DNA of 64,000 bases, from NCBI GenBank assembly GCA_963700745.1, contig CAVOYT010000001.1:310001-374000 (forward strand), in the 5' to 3' direction. The position numbers were made by a program, and so were the translations under genes. This DNA comes from UBA10649 sp963700745 (GTDB lineage: Bacteria > Actinomycetota > Actinomycetes > S36-B12). Positions 38,922 to 47,943 of this stretch are shown one piece after another; the stretch's first letter is position 1, and the number at the start of each line of letters is the position of its first letter. The notes under the pieces were generated by a model, which had not been told where the DNA came from, ran no database searches, and worked only from the letters and a program-made list of their open reading frames with translations.

Positions 38922-38933
38922 GTCGCGTCCGCT

Positions 38934-39981
38934 CTACGCCGTGGCGGCCATCTCCTCGGCGATCGCGGTCGCGAAGGCGTCGACGTCCTCCGGCGTGGTG
39001 TCCCAGGAGCACATCCAGCGCACCTCTCCGGTGGCCTGATCCCAGGTGTAGAAGCGGAAGCGCTCCTGCAGGCGCGCGGTGGCATCCGCCGGCGAGAATC
39101 GCGAACACCGCGTTCGCCTCGACCGGACGCACCACGGTGACTCCAGGGATGTCGCGCACCCGAGCTTCCAGGTCACGGGCCATGGCGTTCGAGTGGCGGG
39201 CATTGCGCAGCCACAGGTCATCGGTGAGCAGTGCCATCAACTGGGCGCTGACGAAACGCATCTTGCTCGCCAGCTGCATCGACGTCTTGCGCAGGAAGTC
39301 GACTCCGGGCGCGGCCTCGGGATTGAGCACGACGACGGCCTCCCCGAGCATCGCGCCGTTCTTCGTGCCGCCGAAGGAGACGACGTCGACGCCCGCGTCA
39401 GTCGTGAACTCGCGGAAGCCCGTTCCGAGACTGGCGGCCGCGTTGGAGATGCGCGCTCCGTCGAGATGGACGCTCATGCCGAGGCTGTGCGCTCGGTCGG
39501 CGATCGCGGCGACCTCGTCCACGGAGTACAGCGTCCCCAGCTCCGTCGACTGGGTGATGGTCACGACGCCGGGCTGCGCCCGGTGGACATCGCCGAATCC
39601 CCACGCCTGGGTGTCGATGAGGGCGGGGGTGAGCTTGCCGTCGCCAGTCGGGATCGTCCAGAGCTTGAGCCCCGCGCCGTGCTCGGGCGCGCCACCCTCG
39701 TCGACATTCACGTGCGCCGACGTTGCGCAGATCACCGCCTCCCACCGCTTGGTCATGGCCTGGAGCGCCACGACGTTGGCGCCAGTGCCGTTGAACACGG
39801 GGAAGACCTCGGCGCCAGCGCCGAAGTGCTGCCTGATGGTGTCTGCGAGGTCGGCCGTGACCTCGTCGTCCCCGTACGCCACCTGATGTCCGGTGTTCGC
39901 GCTGCTGATCGCCTCGAGTACCTCGGGGTGGATCCCGGCATAGTTGTCACTGGCGAAACCGCGCCACGGGGTCGACGTCAT
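38934..39981 (-). CDS. Low-specificity L-threonine aldolase-like PLP enzyme (one frameshift)
   Basis: About 348 residues after repairing a break near 39090. It keeps FASDNYAGIHPEVLEAI, the His for ring stacking in CATSAHVNVDEGGAPEH, SVHLDGARISNAAASLG and the PLP lysine in SFGGTKNGAMLGEA. The C-terminal piece ends FRFYTWDQATGEVRWMCSWD. It should cleave L-threonine or a related beta-hydroxy amino acid to glycine and an aldehyde. Its ATG overlaps the SDR stop (ATGA), so it is the third gene of a coupled operon with DUF6421 and the SDR, which may point to a more specific substrate. Confidence 0.85.
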
Positions 39982-40697
39982 GTGGCGGAGTATTCCGCAG
40001 CGGTCAGGTCGACGCGCGACCCGTTGGCGGCGGCCGTCGTGCTGAGCGACGTGATGGCCTCGGCCAGGGCGTCGACATGCGTGTACCCGGGCCATGACTT
40101 GTCGGGCTCCGCCGCGACCATGCGGTCGGTCAGCAGGGCCTTCACCGCGACCGTGACGCTCGCTGCCTGCGTGTCGCGCAGGAAGTGCGCGACTCCGACC
40201 ATCCAGGCCTCCGCGGCGGACTTGGCGGATGCGTAGGCGATGTTGCCGGCGGTCGGCGTGGCCGCCGCCGTGCTCGTGACCATGAACACCCGGCCGATGG
40301 GACTGACGCGGACGTCGGGCCCGAACACCGCGGTGAGGACGGCGAGGGTGCCGACGATCGGGGGATGCAGCGCGTTCCAGTTGTCGACCGAGGTCAGGTC
40401 GAGAGTCTTCGATCCACGCCAGCCACCAACAAGGTGGACGAGAACGTCGACGCGTCCGAGCCGGGCGAGGAGATCCTCTCGCAGCGCGGTCACCGCGTCG
40501 GCGTCGAGCAGGTCGATGCCGTGCGCCTCCGCCGTGGTGCCGCTCTCAGCGAGCGCATCCGCGACCGCTTGTGCCGATTCGAGCCGGGCGTCCAGCACGA
40601 CGACGTGGTAGCCGGCTCCGGCGAGCGTGCTCGCCGTCGCCGCCCCTGCTCCACCCGCACCGGCGATGATCGCGACCGGTGCCTCGACGGCGCTCAT
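39978..40697 (-). CDS. SDR-family oxidoreductase of the DUF6421 operon
   Basis: The intact 239-residue short-chain dehydrogenase has the dinucleotide motif IIAGAGGAGAATAS (slightly unusual glycine spacing), an acidic residue in VLDARL favouring NAD(H), and the catalytic Ser and YASAK in TSTAAATPTAGNIAYASAK. The C-terminal region is short. It overlaps its neighbours on both sides by four bases (ATGA), which ensures coupled translation. Substrate unknown. Confidence 0.85.
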   Translation of the reverse strand: MSAVEAPVAIIAGAGGAGAATASTLAGAGYHVVVLDARLESAQAVADALAESGTTAEAHGIDLLDADAVTALREDLLARLGRVDVLVHLVGGWRGSKTLDLTSVDNWNALHPPIVGTLAVLTAVFGPDVRVSPIGRVFMVTSTAAATPTAGNIAYASAKSAAEAWMVGVAHFLRDTQAASVTVAVKALLTDRMVAAEPDKSWPGYTHVDALAEAITSLSTTAAANGSRVDLTAAEYSAT

Positions 40698-42799
40698 GCG
40701 GTGATCCCGGCCGTCGCGTCGATGGTGGGGGACAGCTTGCGCCGCAACGCGTCATAGAAGACGTTGAGGGGGAACTCGTCCGGAAGGACGGCATCGACGA
40801 GCTCCTTCGGCTCCCCGTCCAGGGGAAGAGCCTGCGCGCCCTTGGCCCATGTCGATGCCGGATGCGGCTCGACCAGGCCGCTCACGAACTCGTGTGCGGC
40901 CACCCACTGCGCGAGCCTGGAGCGGTCGATGCCACCGTGGTACAGCGCCTCTACGGCATCGCACAGTCCGAGCATGGACTCGGTGATGCGGCTCCAGTCG
41001 ATGCTCAGGGTGTTGTCGGTCCAGCGGAGGACGTCAGCCCGATGCAGCCAGGCGAAGATGATCTGCCCGGCCAGACCGTCGTAGTTGCGGACGCGACTGC
41101 CGGTGATGGTGAACCTGAAGAGCCGGTCGAAGACGATGGCTGTGCGGATGAAGCGCCCGAGGTAGACGCCCTTCTCGTCGAGGGTGAGAGTCTCGCGATA
41201 CGTGGCGAGGTCACACCGCAGCTCCTCCAGTGCATACATCCAGAACGGCATGCGCTGCTTGATCATGAACGGGTCGAAGGGAAGGTCGCCGTGGCTGTGC
41301 GTGCGGTCGTGGATGAGGTCCCAGAGGACGAACGTCTCCTGCGCGAGCTGCTGGTCGTTGAGCAGCAGGTCGACATCCGGAGGAAGTGACAGGCGCAGGG
41401 TGTCGGTGGCTGCGCGGGCCACCATCCGGAAGCGGGCCGCCTCCCGGTCGCAGAAGATGCCACCCCAGTGGAACTCGATCGTGCGGCTGGTGGCGACGGT
41501 CTCGGGGAAGAACACGGCCGAGTGGGTGTCGTATCCGCCGGTGAAGCCGACGAACTCGATCGGGACGAAGGCGGCGTTGTCATAGGACGTGGACTCCTGC
41601 TCGGCGAGCCAGTCCGGCCAGAAGGTGCGGGTGATGACCGCCTCGATGTTCCGGTTGGGGTTGCCGTTCTGGGTGTACATCGGGAACACGGCGAGGTGCT
41701 CGATCCCGTCCTCGCGGACCAGGTCCGGCCGGAAGATCTCGAGCGACGAGACGAAGTCCGGGATGGCGAAGCCGCCCGCCTGCCACGCCCGCAGGTCGTC
41801 GATGGTGGCGGCAAGGTGGTCGGCCTGGTGCGGGAAGCGCGGCGCGAGCTCGTCGATCGCCGCGCAGATCGCATCGATGCTGGCCGCCGCGTCGTCGACG
41901 GAGTGCACGGCCGCATCGACAGATCCGTCCTTCTGCTGCAGGGGGCGCAGGGCCTCGATCGCGCTGCTGAGGCGATCCCACGCGGGATCGTCCTGCGCCC
42001 ATGACCTCGCGCTGCTGGCGTCCTGCGCGCACGCCGCGCGACTGCCGGCCGCCCAGGTGATCAGGTTGAGCCACAGCTGCCGGTGATCGAGGTCGGTGAT
42101 GGAGTCGTCGCCGAACAGGTCGGAGTCCCCGGCCACGACAACGCGACCAGAGTCCAGGGTCGAGGACATGATCAGTCCGGCGCGAGCAGGATCCGCGGTC
42201 TGGCTCGTTCGGGCGATCGTCTCCAGCCCCAGCACGTCACCGGCGGCCACGGCATGCAGCGTGCCTGCTCGGTAGAAGCAGGCTTGGGACACCTGCGCGG
42301 TGAGGTCGTGGCGAGGACCCTGGACGAGGTCGGCCAGCACCCAGGTCGGCACATCCTTGAACGCGTGCTCCGGGTCCTGGACCGTGGTGTTGTCGATGGC
42401 GATGCCGAACCGGGCAGCCAGGTCGGCGAAGTTGTTGCCGTACTTGACCTGCTCGGTCTCGGCAAGGATGACGAGGCCGCCACCGGCGAGTACGTGGCGC
42501 TCGATGGCGTCGAGTTCGTCGGCGGTGAGCCGAGGGGAGCCAACCCCGGTGGTGTGCTCCCAGGCATCGTCGGCGGCGTGCGGCAGCACGAGGACGTCGA
42601 CACCGAGGAGCGCGGCATCGTCGATCGGGCCGGAGACGTGCACGTCGACGAGGAGTCCGGCGCGTGCGGCGGCGTTCGCTGCGTCGGCGTAGGACGCGTC
42701 CGCGGGGTTGACCGGGTTCATGACGGCGGCCATCTCGGGCCGAGTGGACCAGGCCTGTCGGTGGGACTCGTCGATCAGGACGCGGGCGAGCGGACGCAT
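40694..42799 (-). CDS. DUF6421 family protein
   Basis: The intact ~701-residue protein belongs to DUF6421, an actinobacterial family of unknown function. Residues ~1-250 resemble a ThuA/glutamine-amidotransferase-like Rossmann unit (DVLVLPHAADDAWEH; LAGGGLVILAE; GRVVVAGDSDLFGDD). The large C-terminal part has TRTFWPDWLAEQE, FVGFTGGYDTHSAVFFPETV, and a conserved-looking cluster LWDLIHDRTHSHGDLPFDP followed ~20 residues later by ALEELRCDLATYRE. The His-rich segment plus the EELRxDL helix could bind a metal. GGAG precedes the ATG at 42799. It leads the coupled DUF6421-SDR-threonine aldolase operon. Confidence 0.85.
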   Translation of the reverse strand: MRPLARVLIDESHRQAWSTRPEMAAVMNPVNPADASYADAANAAARAGLLVDVHVSGPIDDAALLGVDVLVLPHAADDAWEHTTGVGSPRLTADELDAIERHVLAGGGLVILAETEQVKYGNNFADLAARFGIAIDNTTVQDPEHAFKDVPTWVLADLVQGPRHDLTAQVSQACFYRAGTLHAVAAGDVLGLETIARTSQTADPARAGLIMSSTLDSGRVVVAGDSDLFGDDSITDLDHRQLWLNLITWAAGSRAACAQDASSARSWAQDDPAWDRLSSAIEALRPLQQKDGSVDAAVHSVDDAAASIDAICAAIDELAPRFPHQADHLAATIDDLRAWQAGGFAIPDFVSSLEIFRPDLVREDGIEHLAVFPMYTQNGNPNRNIEAVITRTFWPDWLAEQESTSYDNAAFVPIEFVGFTGGYDTHSAVFFPETVATSRTIEFHWGGIFCDREAARFRMVARAATDTLRLSLPPDVDLLLNDQQLAQETFVLWDLIHDRTHSHGDLPFDPFMIKQRMPFWMYALEELRCDLATYRETLTLDEKGVYLGRFIRTAIVFDRLFRFTITGSRVRNYDGLAGQIIFAWLHRADVLRWTDNTLSIDWSRITESMLGLCDAVEALYHGGIDRSRLAQWVAAHEFVSGLVEPHPASTWAKGAQALPLDGEPKELVDAVLPDEFPLNVFYDALRRKLSPTIDATAGITA

Positions 42800-42903
42800 G
42801 GCTACTCCGAGGGGGTGAATGGCAAGAATCGGTGGACAGGAGGCTATCAGGACAACGATCATCCGCAAAGAAGCCTTCTTCGCAGGACATCGTCCCGAAA
42901 GCG

Positions 42904-43104
42904 CGTCAGCCGGCCCGAAGCCGACGGAGGGTGTAGACCCCGGCTCCGACGATCAGGACCACCGCAGCCGCGAGGAGCAGCGTGATGAGATCCCAGCCGA
43001 TCACCGTGACGCGGACGATCAGGGAGCCCAGCCATCATCAGCAGGGCGAAGCCCTGGAGGAAGAGGGAGAAGCGCAGCTGGCGTCGGGCTGACTCGTCGA
43101 GCAC
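42904..43104 (-). CDS. Small membrane protein (one frameshift)
   Basis: About 66 residues: a soluble LDESARRQLRFSLFLQG, one helix ending ALLMMAG, then after a break near 43028 SLIVRVTVIGWDLITLLLAA with a second helix AVVLIVGAGVYTLRRLRAG. Two helices and a basic end. Start is GTG 43104. It lies just downstream of the phosphatase gene on the same strand. Function unknown. Confidence 0.5.
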
Positions 43105-43133
43105 GCCCCCAGCCTGCCAGAACTGCCGATTGG

Positions 43134-43732
43134 TCAGGGCCGGGTCGAGTTCCAGCAGGTGATGACGTGCTGCTCGTGCTCGAAGCCGAGCGCCGACAGC
43201 CGCGCCGGGTCGAGGGCGAAGAGCCGCCCGTCGATCGGGTGGCAGTCCGAGCCACCTCGCCGTGAGAATGCGCAGGACGTGACCGTGCGCCACCAGCACG
43301 CAATCGCCGTCGGCCTCGACGACGGGCTGGCACTGCCCGATGACCGCGTCGACGCGTGCGCCGACTGCGGTGAGCTGCTCCCCGGGCGTCGCCCCGGCCG
43401 GGATCGGGTAGTCCCAGATCAGCCAGGCGCGGATCGTGGAGCTCGGTGCGGATGTCGGCCGTCGTGCGCCCCTCCCAGGCCCCGTAGTCCCACTCGCGCA
43501 GGTCGTCGGTCACTGCGTCCGGCACCAGGCCGGCACGTCGCGCGGTCTCGCGCGCCCGCACCAGCGGGCTGCACAGGACCAGCGATGGCGTGACTCCCGA
43601 GAGCTCGGCGCGCAGCTCGTCCGCCTGCTCTTCGCCATGTGGCGTCAGCGAGACGTCGGTGCTCCCCGTGTGCCGGCCCTCCCGGCTCCACTGCGTCTCG
43701 CCGTGCCTGATGAGCCAGATCCGTCCCGTCAC
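43134..43732 (-). CDS. Histidine phosphatase (phosphoglycerate-mutase-like), two frameshifts
   Basis: About 200 residues after repair near 43430 and 43250. The catalytic LIRHGETQWSREGRHTGSTD is at the N-terminus, the acid residue region reads LREWDYGAWEGRTTADI, and the second catalytic His is in CVLVAHGHVLRILTARWLGL. It ends ALGFEHEQHVITCWNSTRP. Members hydrolyse phosphate monoesters; substrate not deducible. GTG start lies six bases after TACCCT on its strand, so leaderless. Confidence 0.8.
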
Positions 43733-43736
43733 GCGC

Positions 43737-43927
43737 CAAGGGTAGAGCCGGGGTCACCGCGCTTCGACGATTTCACGAATGCGGACCCCGGCCCGTACAC
43801 TCAACTCGTCGCTGCGCCGCAGCGGCACCTCATCAGGCGCGTGAAGCGCCGCTCGCGAGTCTTGCTCGCGGCTGAACGTGGGCCGCACATTCGAGGCGCG
43901 CTAGTCGTCACGAATGGATGCACCTTC
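43737..43927 (+). promoter_or_regulatory. Upstream region of DEAD-box helicase gene
   Basis: 191 bases between divergent genes. It contains repeats of CGCGAGTCTTGCTCGCG (an inverted repeat CGCGAG-N5-CTCGCG, 43863-43879 or nearby) and a C/G-rich stretch AAGCGCCGCTCGCG. No Shine-Dalgarno sequence directly before the ATG at 43928. A long 5' UTR with secondary structure is common for DEAD-box helicase genes, but nothing here identifies the mechanism. Confidence 0.3.
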
Positions 43928-45223
43928 ATGTCTGCTGTCCCCAGTTTCGCCGACCTCGGCGTGACCCCGGAACTCATTCCTGCTCTCGCCCGCGCCGGCA
44001 TCGCCACGCCGTTCCCGATCCAGGTTGCCACGATCCCCGACGCCATCGCCGGGCGTGACATCCTCGGCCGCGGACAGACCGGTTCGGGCAAGACGCTGGC
44101 CTTCGGCTTGGCCCTGCTGACCAGGCTCACGGGTCGCCGCGCCCAGCCGAAGCGCCCGCTGGGCCTCGTCCTCGTCCCGACCCGGGAGCTCGCCATGCAG
44201 GTGAGCGACACCCTGACCCCACTGGCGCACTCGGCCGGACTCAGCGTCCGCCTGATCGCCGGCGGCATGCCGTACTCCAAGCAGATCCGCAGCCTCGAGC
44301 GCGGCGTCACGATCCTGGTCGCCACGCCCGGTCGGCTCGTCGATCTCGTCAACCGCGGTGACGTGGACCTGTCCGAGGTGTCCATCACGGTGCTCGACGA
44401 GGCCGACCAGATGGCGGACATGGGCTTCCTGCCCATCGTGCGGGAGATCCTCGACATGACCCGGCCGAAGGGTCAGCGGCTCCTCTTCAGCGCGACGCTC
44501 GACGGTGACGTCGATGCGCTAGTGCGCCGGTACCTTCGCAATGCGGCCACTCACTCGCTGGCGCCCGTTCAGGCGTCCGTGACGACGATGGACCATCACG
44601 TCCTGCTGGTTCACCCCGCGGACAAGGACCAGGTGACCTCGCAGATCGCCGCACGAGACGGACGCACCATCTTCTTCGTCCGCACTCAGGCCGGCGTCGA
44701 CCGGCTCGCTGACCACCTGGCCGCGCAGGGTGTGCCGGTTGGGGCGCTGCATGGCGGGAAGACGCAAGCGGTGCGCACGCGCACGCTCGACGCATTCCGC
44801 CGAGGCGACACGCCGGCCCTGGTCGCGACGGACGTCGCCGCCCGTGGCATCCACGTCGACGGCATCAGCCTCGTCGTGCACGTCGACTCACCGACCGACC
44901 CCAAGGACTACCTGCACCGCGCCGGGCGGACCGCCCGTGCCGGCGAGGCCGGCACGGTGGTGACGCTGGCCTCCCCGAAGCAGCAGCGCATGGTGTCCTC
45001 CCTGACGAAGCGAGCGGGCGTCGACCCGTCCGTGGCGCGCGTGCGCCCCGGCGACCAGACGCTCACGGATGTCACGGGCGCGCGCCTGCCCTCCGGGATC
45101 CCGTGGGTGGCGCCGGTGTCGAAGTCGTTCCGTCCGGCCAACGGTCGGCCGGGTCGCTCCTCACGCCCGGCCAACAGCTGGAAGTCACGGCGCTCGGCGG
45201 GACCTCGCCGCTCACACGGCTAG
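43928..45223 (+). CDS. DEAD-box RNA helicase
   Basis: The intact ~431-residue helicase shows motif Q (TPFPIQ), I (GQTGSGKT), Ia (PTRELA), Ib (TPGR), II (DEAD), III (SAT), V (ATDVAARGIHV) and VI (HRAGRTARAG). A basic Arg/Ser-rich tail (SRPANSWKSRRSAGPRRSHG) likely binds RNA. It unwinds RNA duplexes in ribosome assembly, decay or cold adaptation. The ATG at 43928 gives the usual spacing to motif Q; a longer in-frame N-terminus lacks similarity. Confidence 0.93.
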   Translation: MSAVPSFADLGVTPELIPALARAGIATPFPIQVATIPDAIAGRDILGRGQTGSGKTLAFGLALLTRLTGRRAQPKRPLGLVLVPTRELAMQVSDTLTPLAHSAGLSVRLIAGGMPYSKQIRSLERGVTILVATPGRLVDLVNRGDVDLSEVSITVLDEADQMADMGFLPIVREILDMTRPKGQRLLFSATLDGDVDALVRRYLRNAATHSLAPVQASVTTMDHHVLLVHPADKDQVTSQIAARDGRTIFFVRTQAGVDRLADHLAAQGVPVGALHGGKTQAVRTRTLDAFRRGDTPALVATDVAARGIHVDGISLVVHVDSPTDPKDYLHRAGRTARAGEAGTVVTLASPKQQRMVSSLTKRAGVDPSVARVRPGDQTLTDVTGARLPSGIPWVAPVSKSFRPANGRPGRSSRPANSWKSRRSAGPRRSHG

Positions 45224-45254
45224 CCCGGACCCGGACGTCGGGTCCAAACGCTCG

Positions 45255-45963
45255 CTAGGCCTCGAGCTCCGGGTGCGCATCGCCGTCGGGCACGACTGAC
45301 CCCGTGCCGCCGACGGTGCTCGCGATCTTGAGCCCATAGCCGACCGACGGACCGATGAGCAGCGCGAACAGGACTGTTCCGATCCCGACCGTTCCGCCGA
45401 GCAGCCATCCGAGCACCAGGACGACGGACTCGATGCCCAGTCGCACGGCGCTGATCGGCCATCCGGTCCGCAGGTGAATGCCCGTCATCCAGCCGTCGCG
45501 CGGGCCGGGCCCGAGGTTGCAGGTCAGGTAGAGCCCGCTGCCCGAGCCCGATCACGGCGATGCCGACCAGCACGAAGCCAAGTTGAACGGCCGCGTTGTC
45601 CGGCGCGGGCAGGATCGTCACCATGACCTGCAGTGCCACGGCGATCACGACCGCGTTGCTGATCGTCCCCAGGCCTGGCCGCTCCCGCAGCGGGATCCAC
45701 AGCAGGAGCACGGTGACGCTGATGATGAACGTCGACATGCCGATCGAGATGGGCAGGCGCGAGCTCATGCCCTCGGCCAGCACCGTCCATGGCGCATTCC
45801 CCAGAGTGGACGAGACGAGCATGGCCTCTCCGGTGCCGAAGAGCCACAGCCCGAGAATCAGGATGGTGAACGTGGCCGGCCGCGTTCGCCACCGCGACTG
45901 TGCGCGCCACCGGGTCACCGGAACGGTGTGAGAGGGGCGCAGGAACCCCAGTTGATGGCGCAC
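45255..45963 (-). CDS. YczE/YitT-like integral membrane protein (one frameshift)
   Basis: About 235 residues after repair near 45540. Five helices: FTILILGLWLFGTGEAMLVS, ISIGMSTFIISVTVLLLWIP, ISNAVVIAVALQVMVTILP, LGFVLVGIAVIGLG, and ESVVLVLGWLLGGTVGIGTV. Conserved features are GNAPWTVLAEGMS and, after the break, SGLYLTCNLGPGPRDGWMTG with GWPISAVRLGIE. The family (DUF6198/YczE) is widespread; function unknown. Start GTG 45963. Confidence 0.75.
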
Positions 45964-46060
45964 GAGCGAAGTGTGTCGTACCAGCAGGAGCGTCGTTTGC
46001 CGCGGGCCACGCGGCCGCGAACCCGCGATCCGGGCGCCTCGAATCGCATATGGTGGCGGG

Positions 46061-46555
46061 ATGGATCGGATACCGTCCCACCGCCGGATCACGTCCCTGT
46101 TCATCGCACTCGCCGCGACCGCAGCGCTCATCACGGGCTGCGGCGGGGGTGACGAGGAACCGACCGCCTCGGGCCTGCCCGAGGCCAGTCAGGACGCCAC
46201 TGGTGCCGGTCGGCAGACCCTGCTCGAGGCGCAGGAACTGACCGCACTGGACCAGCAGATCGCGTATCCGAAGAAGACGCCCGCGCAGGTCTCCAGCTAC
46301 ATCGTCCAGCTCGAGCCCGGGCAGGAGACCGGCTGGCACCGGCATCGCGTCCCCGTGTACGTCTACATCCTGGAGGGCACTGTCACCTTCGAGTACGACG
46401 CCGGGGTGACCAAGGAGTACCAGGCGGGCACCGCGTTCATGCAGGCCGAGGACATCTGGCACAACGGCACGAACGCCGGTGACAGCCCCGTTCGCATGCT
46501 GACGGTCTACTTCGGGGCCGAGGGCAAGAAGAACACCGTCGAGCGGGCGTCCTGA
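46061..46555 (+). CDS. Cupin-domain lipoprotein
   Basis: The intact 164-residue protein has a lipobox (LITGCGGG, Cys ~26). A single cupin barrel follows: IVQLEPGQETGWHRHRVPVY (metal-type motif with two His), VYILEGTVTFEYDAG, and MQAEDIWHNGTNAGDSPVR. It is an extracytoplasmic membrane-tethered small-molecule binder or dioxygenase-like protein; no partner identifies the ligand. TATGGT lies six bases before the ATG (leaderless). Confidence 0.8.
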   Translation: MDRIPSHRRITSLFIALAATAALITGCGGGDEEPTASGLPEASQDATGAGRQTLLEAQELTALDQQIAYPKKTPAQVSSYIVQLEPGQETGWHRHRVPVYVYILEGTVTFEYDAGVTKEYQAGTAFMQAEDIWHNGTNAGDSPVRMLTVYFGAEGKKNTVERAS

Positions 46556-46603
46556 TCTGCGTGCGCCGGGCGGGCCCGGCTCGCCCGGTCTAGAGTCACA
46601 AGC

Positions 46604-47815
46604 GTGCTGAGCGTCGACGACTACCTCAAGGACGTCCTGGCGGGCATCCGCGTGCTGGCGCCGCTGGAGCTCCCGCTCTCATCAGGCTTCGGCTGCGTGC
46701 TCGCCGAGGACGTGGCGGCGCCGTGGCCGCTGCCCAGCTTCGACAACTCATCCATGGACGGCTACGCCGTGCTCGCCGAGGACGTGGCCACGGCTACCAA
46801 GCAGACACCGGTCGAGCTGACCGTCATCGATGACGTGCCGGCCGGTTTCCGTGCGACGGAGACGGTTCGCCAGGGCACCGCGGTGCGCATCATGACGGGG
46901 GCGCCCATGCCCGAAGGGGCGGATGCCGTCGTGCCCGTTGAGCGAACCGATGGCGGCACCGACACGGTGATCGTGACCGAGGGTGTCGACGTCGGTGCCT
47001 ATGTCCGGCGAGCCGCCGAGGACGTGGTCGCGGGCGAGGTGGTCCTGCACAAGGGCACGCTCATCGGCGCCCGGCAGATGGCCATCCTGGCGGCGGTCGG
47101 CTGCGGGCTGGTCTTCGTTCACCCGCGGCCGCGGGTGGCCGTGATCTCGACCGGGTCGGAGCTGGTCGAGCCCGGACTGCCGCTCCGACGGGGCCTGATC
47201 AGCGACAGCAACAGCTACCTGCTCGTGGCCGCCTGCAAGGAGGCCGGCGCCGACGCGTACCGGGTCGGGCCGATCATCGACGAAGACGCGGCCTTCCTCA
47301 GTGCCGTCGAGGATCAGCTCCACCGCTGTGACCTGATCCTCACGAGCGGCGGAGTGAGCATGGGTGCCTACGACACGGTCAAGGCGGTCCTGAGCACGCT
47401 GGGGACGGTCGACTTCATGAAGGTCGCCATGAATCCCGGCATGCCGCAGGGGCATGGCTTCGTCGGCGAGGAGGAGGTCCCGATCATCACGCTGCCGGGC
47501 AATCCGGTCAGCAGCTACGTGTCATTCGAGAACTTCGTCCGTCCCGTGATCCGGCGCATGCGCGGCCTGTCCAGACTGCAGCGCCCGGAGACCACCGCCG
47601 TGTGCAGCGAGCCGATGTCGTCGCCGGCGGGCAAGCGGCAGTTCGCCCGGGCCCGGTTCCTCGACTCTGGCGCGGTGGTGCCGTCGGGGCAGGGTCAGGG
47701 GTCGCACGTGCTCGGCGGGCTCGCTGGGGCGGATGCACTGATCGTCGTGCCGGAGGACGTCACCCGCATCGAGGCGGGGGAGTCGGTCGCTGTCATCGAC
47801 CTGCGCCAGGACTGA
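46604..47815 (+). CDS. moeA: Molybdopterin molybdenumtransferase
   Basis: The intact 403-residue enzyme inserts molybdate into adenylated molybdopterin to make Moco. Segments typical of MoeA/Glp are NSSMDGYAVLAEDV, IMTGAPMPEGADAVVPVE, VISTGSELVEPG, LTSGGVSMGAYDTVK and LPGNPVSSYVSFENFV. GTG start with TAGAGT seven bases before. No other moa/moe gene lies nearby, so the pathway is dispersed. Confidence 0.95.
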   Translation: MLSVDDYLKDVLAGIRVLAPLELPLSSGFGCVLAEDVAAPWPLPSFDNSSMDGYAVLAEDVATATKQTPVELTVIDDVPAGFRATETVRQGTAVRIMTGAPMPEGADAVVPVERTDGGTDTVIVTEGVDVGAYVRRAAEDVVAGEVVLHKGTLIGARQMAILAAVGCGLVFVHPRPRVAVISTGSELVEPGLPLRRGLISDSNSYLLVAACKEAGADAYRVGPIIDEDAAFLSAVEDQLHRCDLILTSGGVSMGAYDTVKAVLSTLGTVDFMKVAMNPGMPQGHGFVGEEEVPIITLPGNPVSSYVSFENFVRPVIRRMRGLSRLQRPETTAVCSEPMSSPAGKRQFARARFLDSGAVVPSGQGQGSHVLGGLAGADALIVVPEDVTRIEAGESVAVIDLRQD

Positions 47816-47943
47816 CGCGCCGCCGGGACCGCGCTGTCCGCGCCGTTGCCCGGTGTTCTCGTGGCCTTCATCGCACGTTGCCCCTGCCACCCCTCGGCGT
47901 CCATTGACGCGACCTAGCGTCGGACGCCTGCGGAGGTGGATCG

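Noticed and set aside
40694..42799. Calling DUF6421 an M49-type peptidase
   Set aside because: The HExxGH motif itself is absent; only a loose His cluster and an EELRxDL helix resemble it, so this is kept as a hypothesis.
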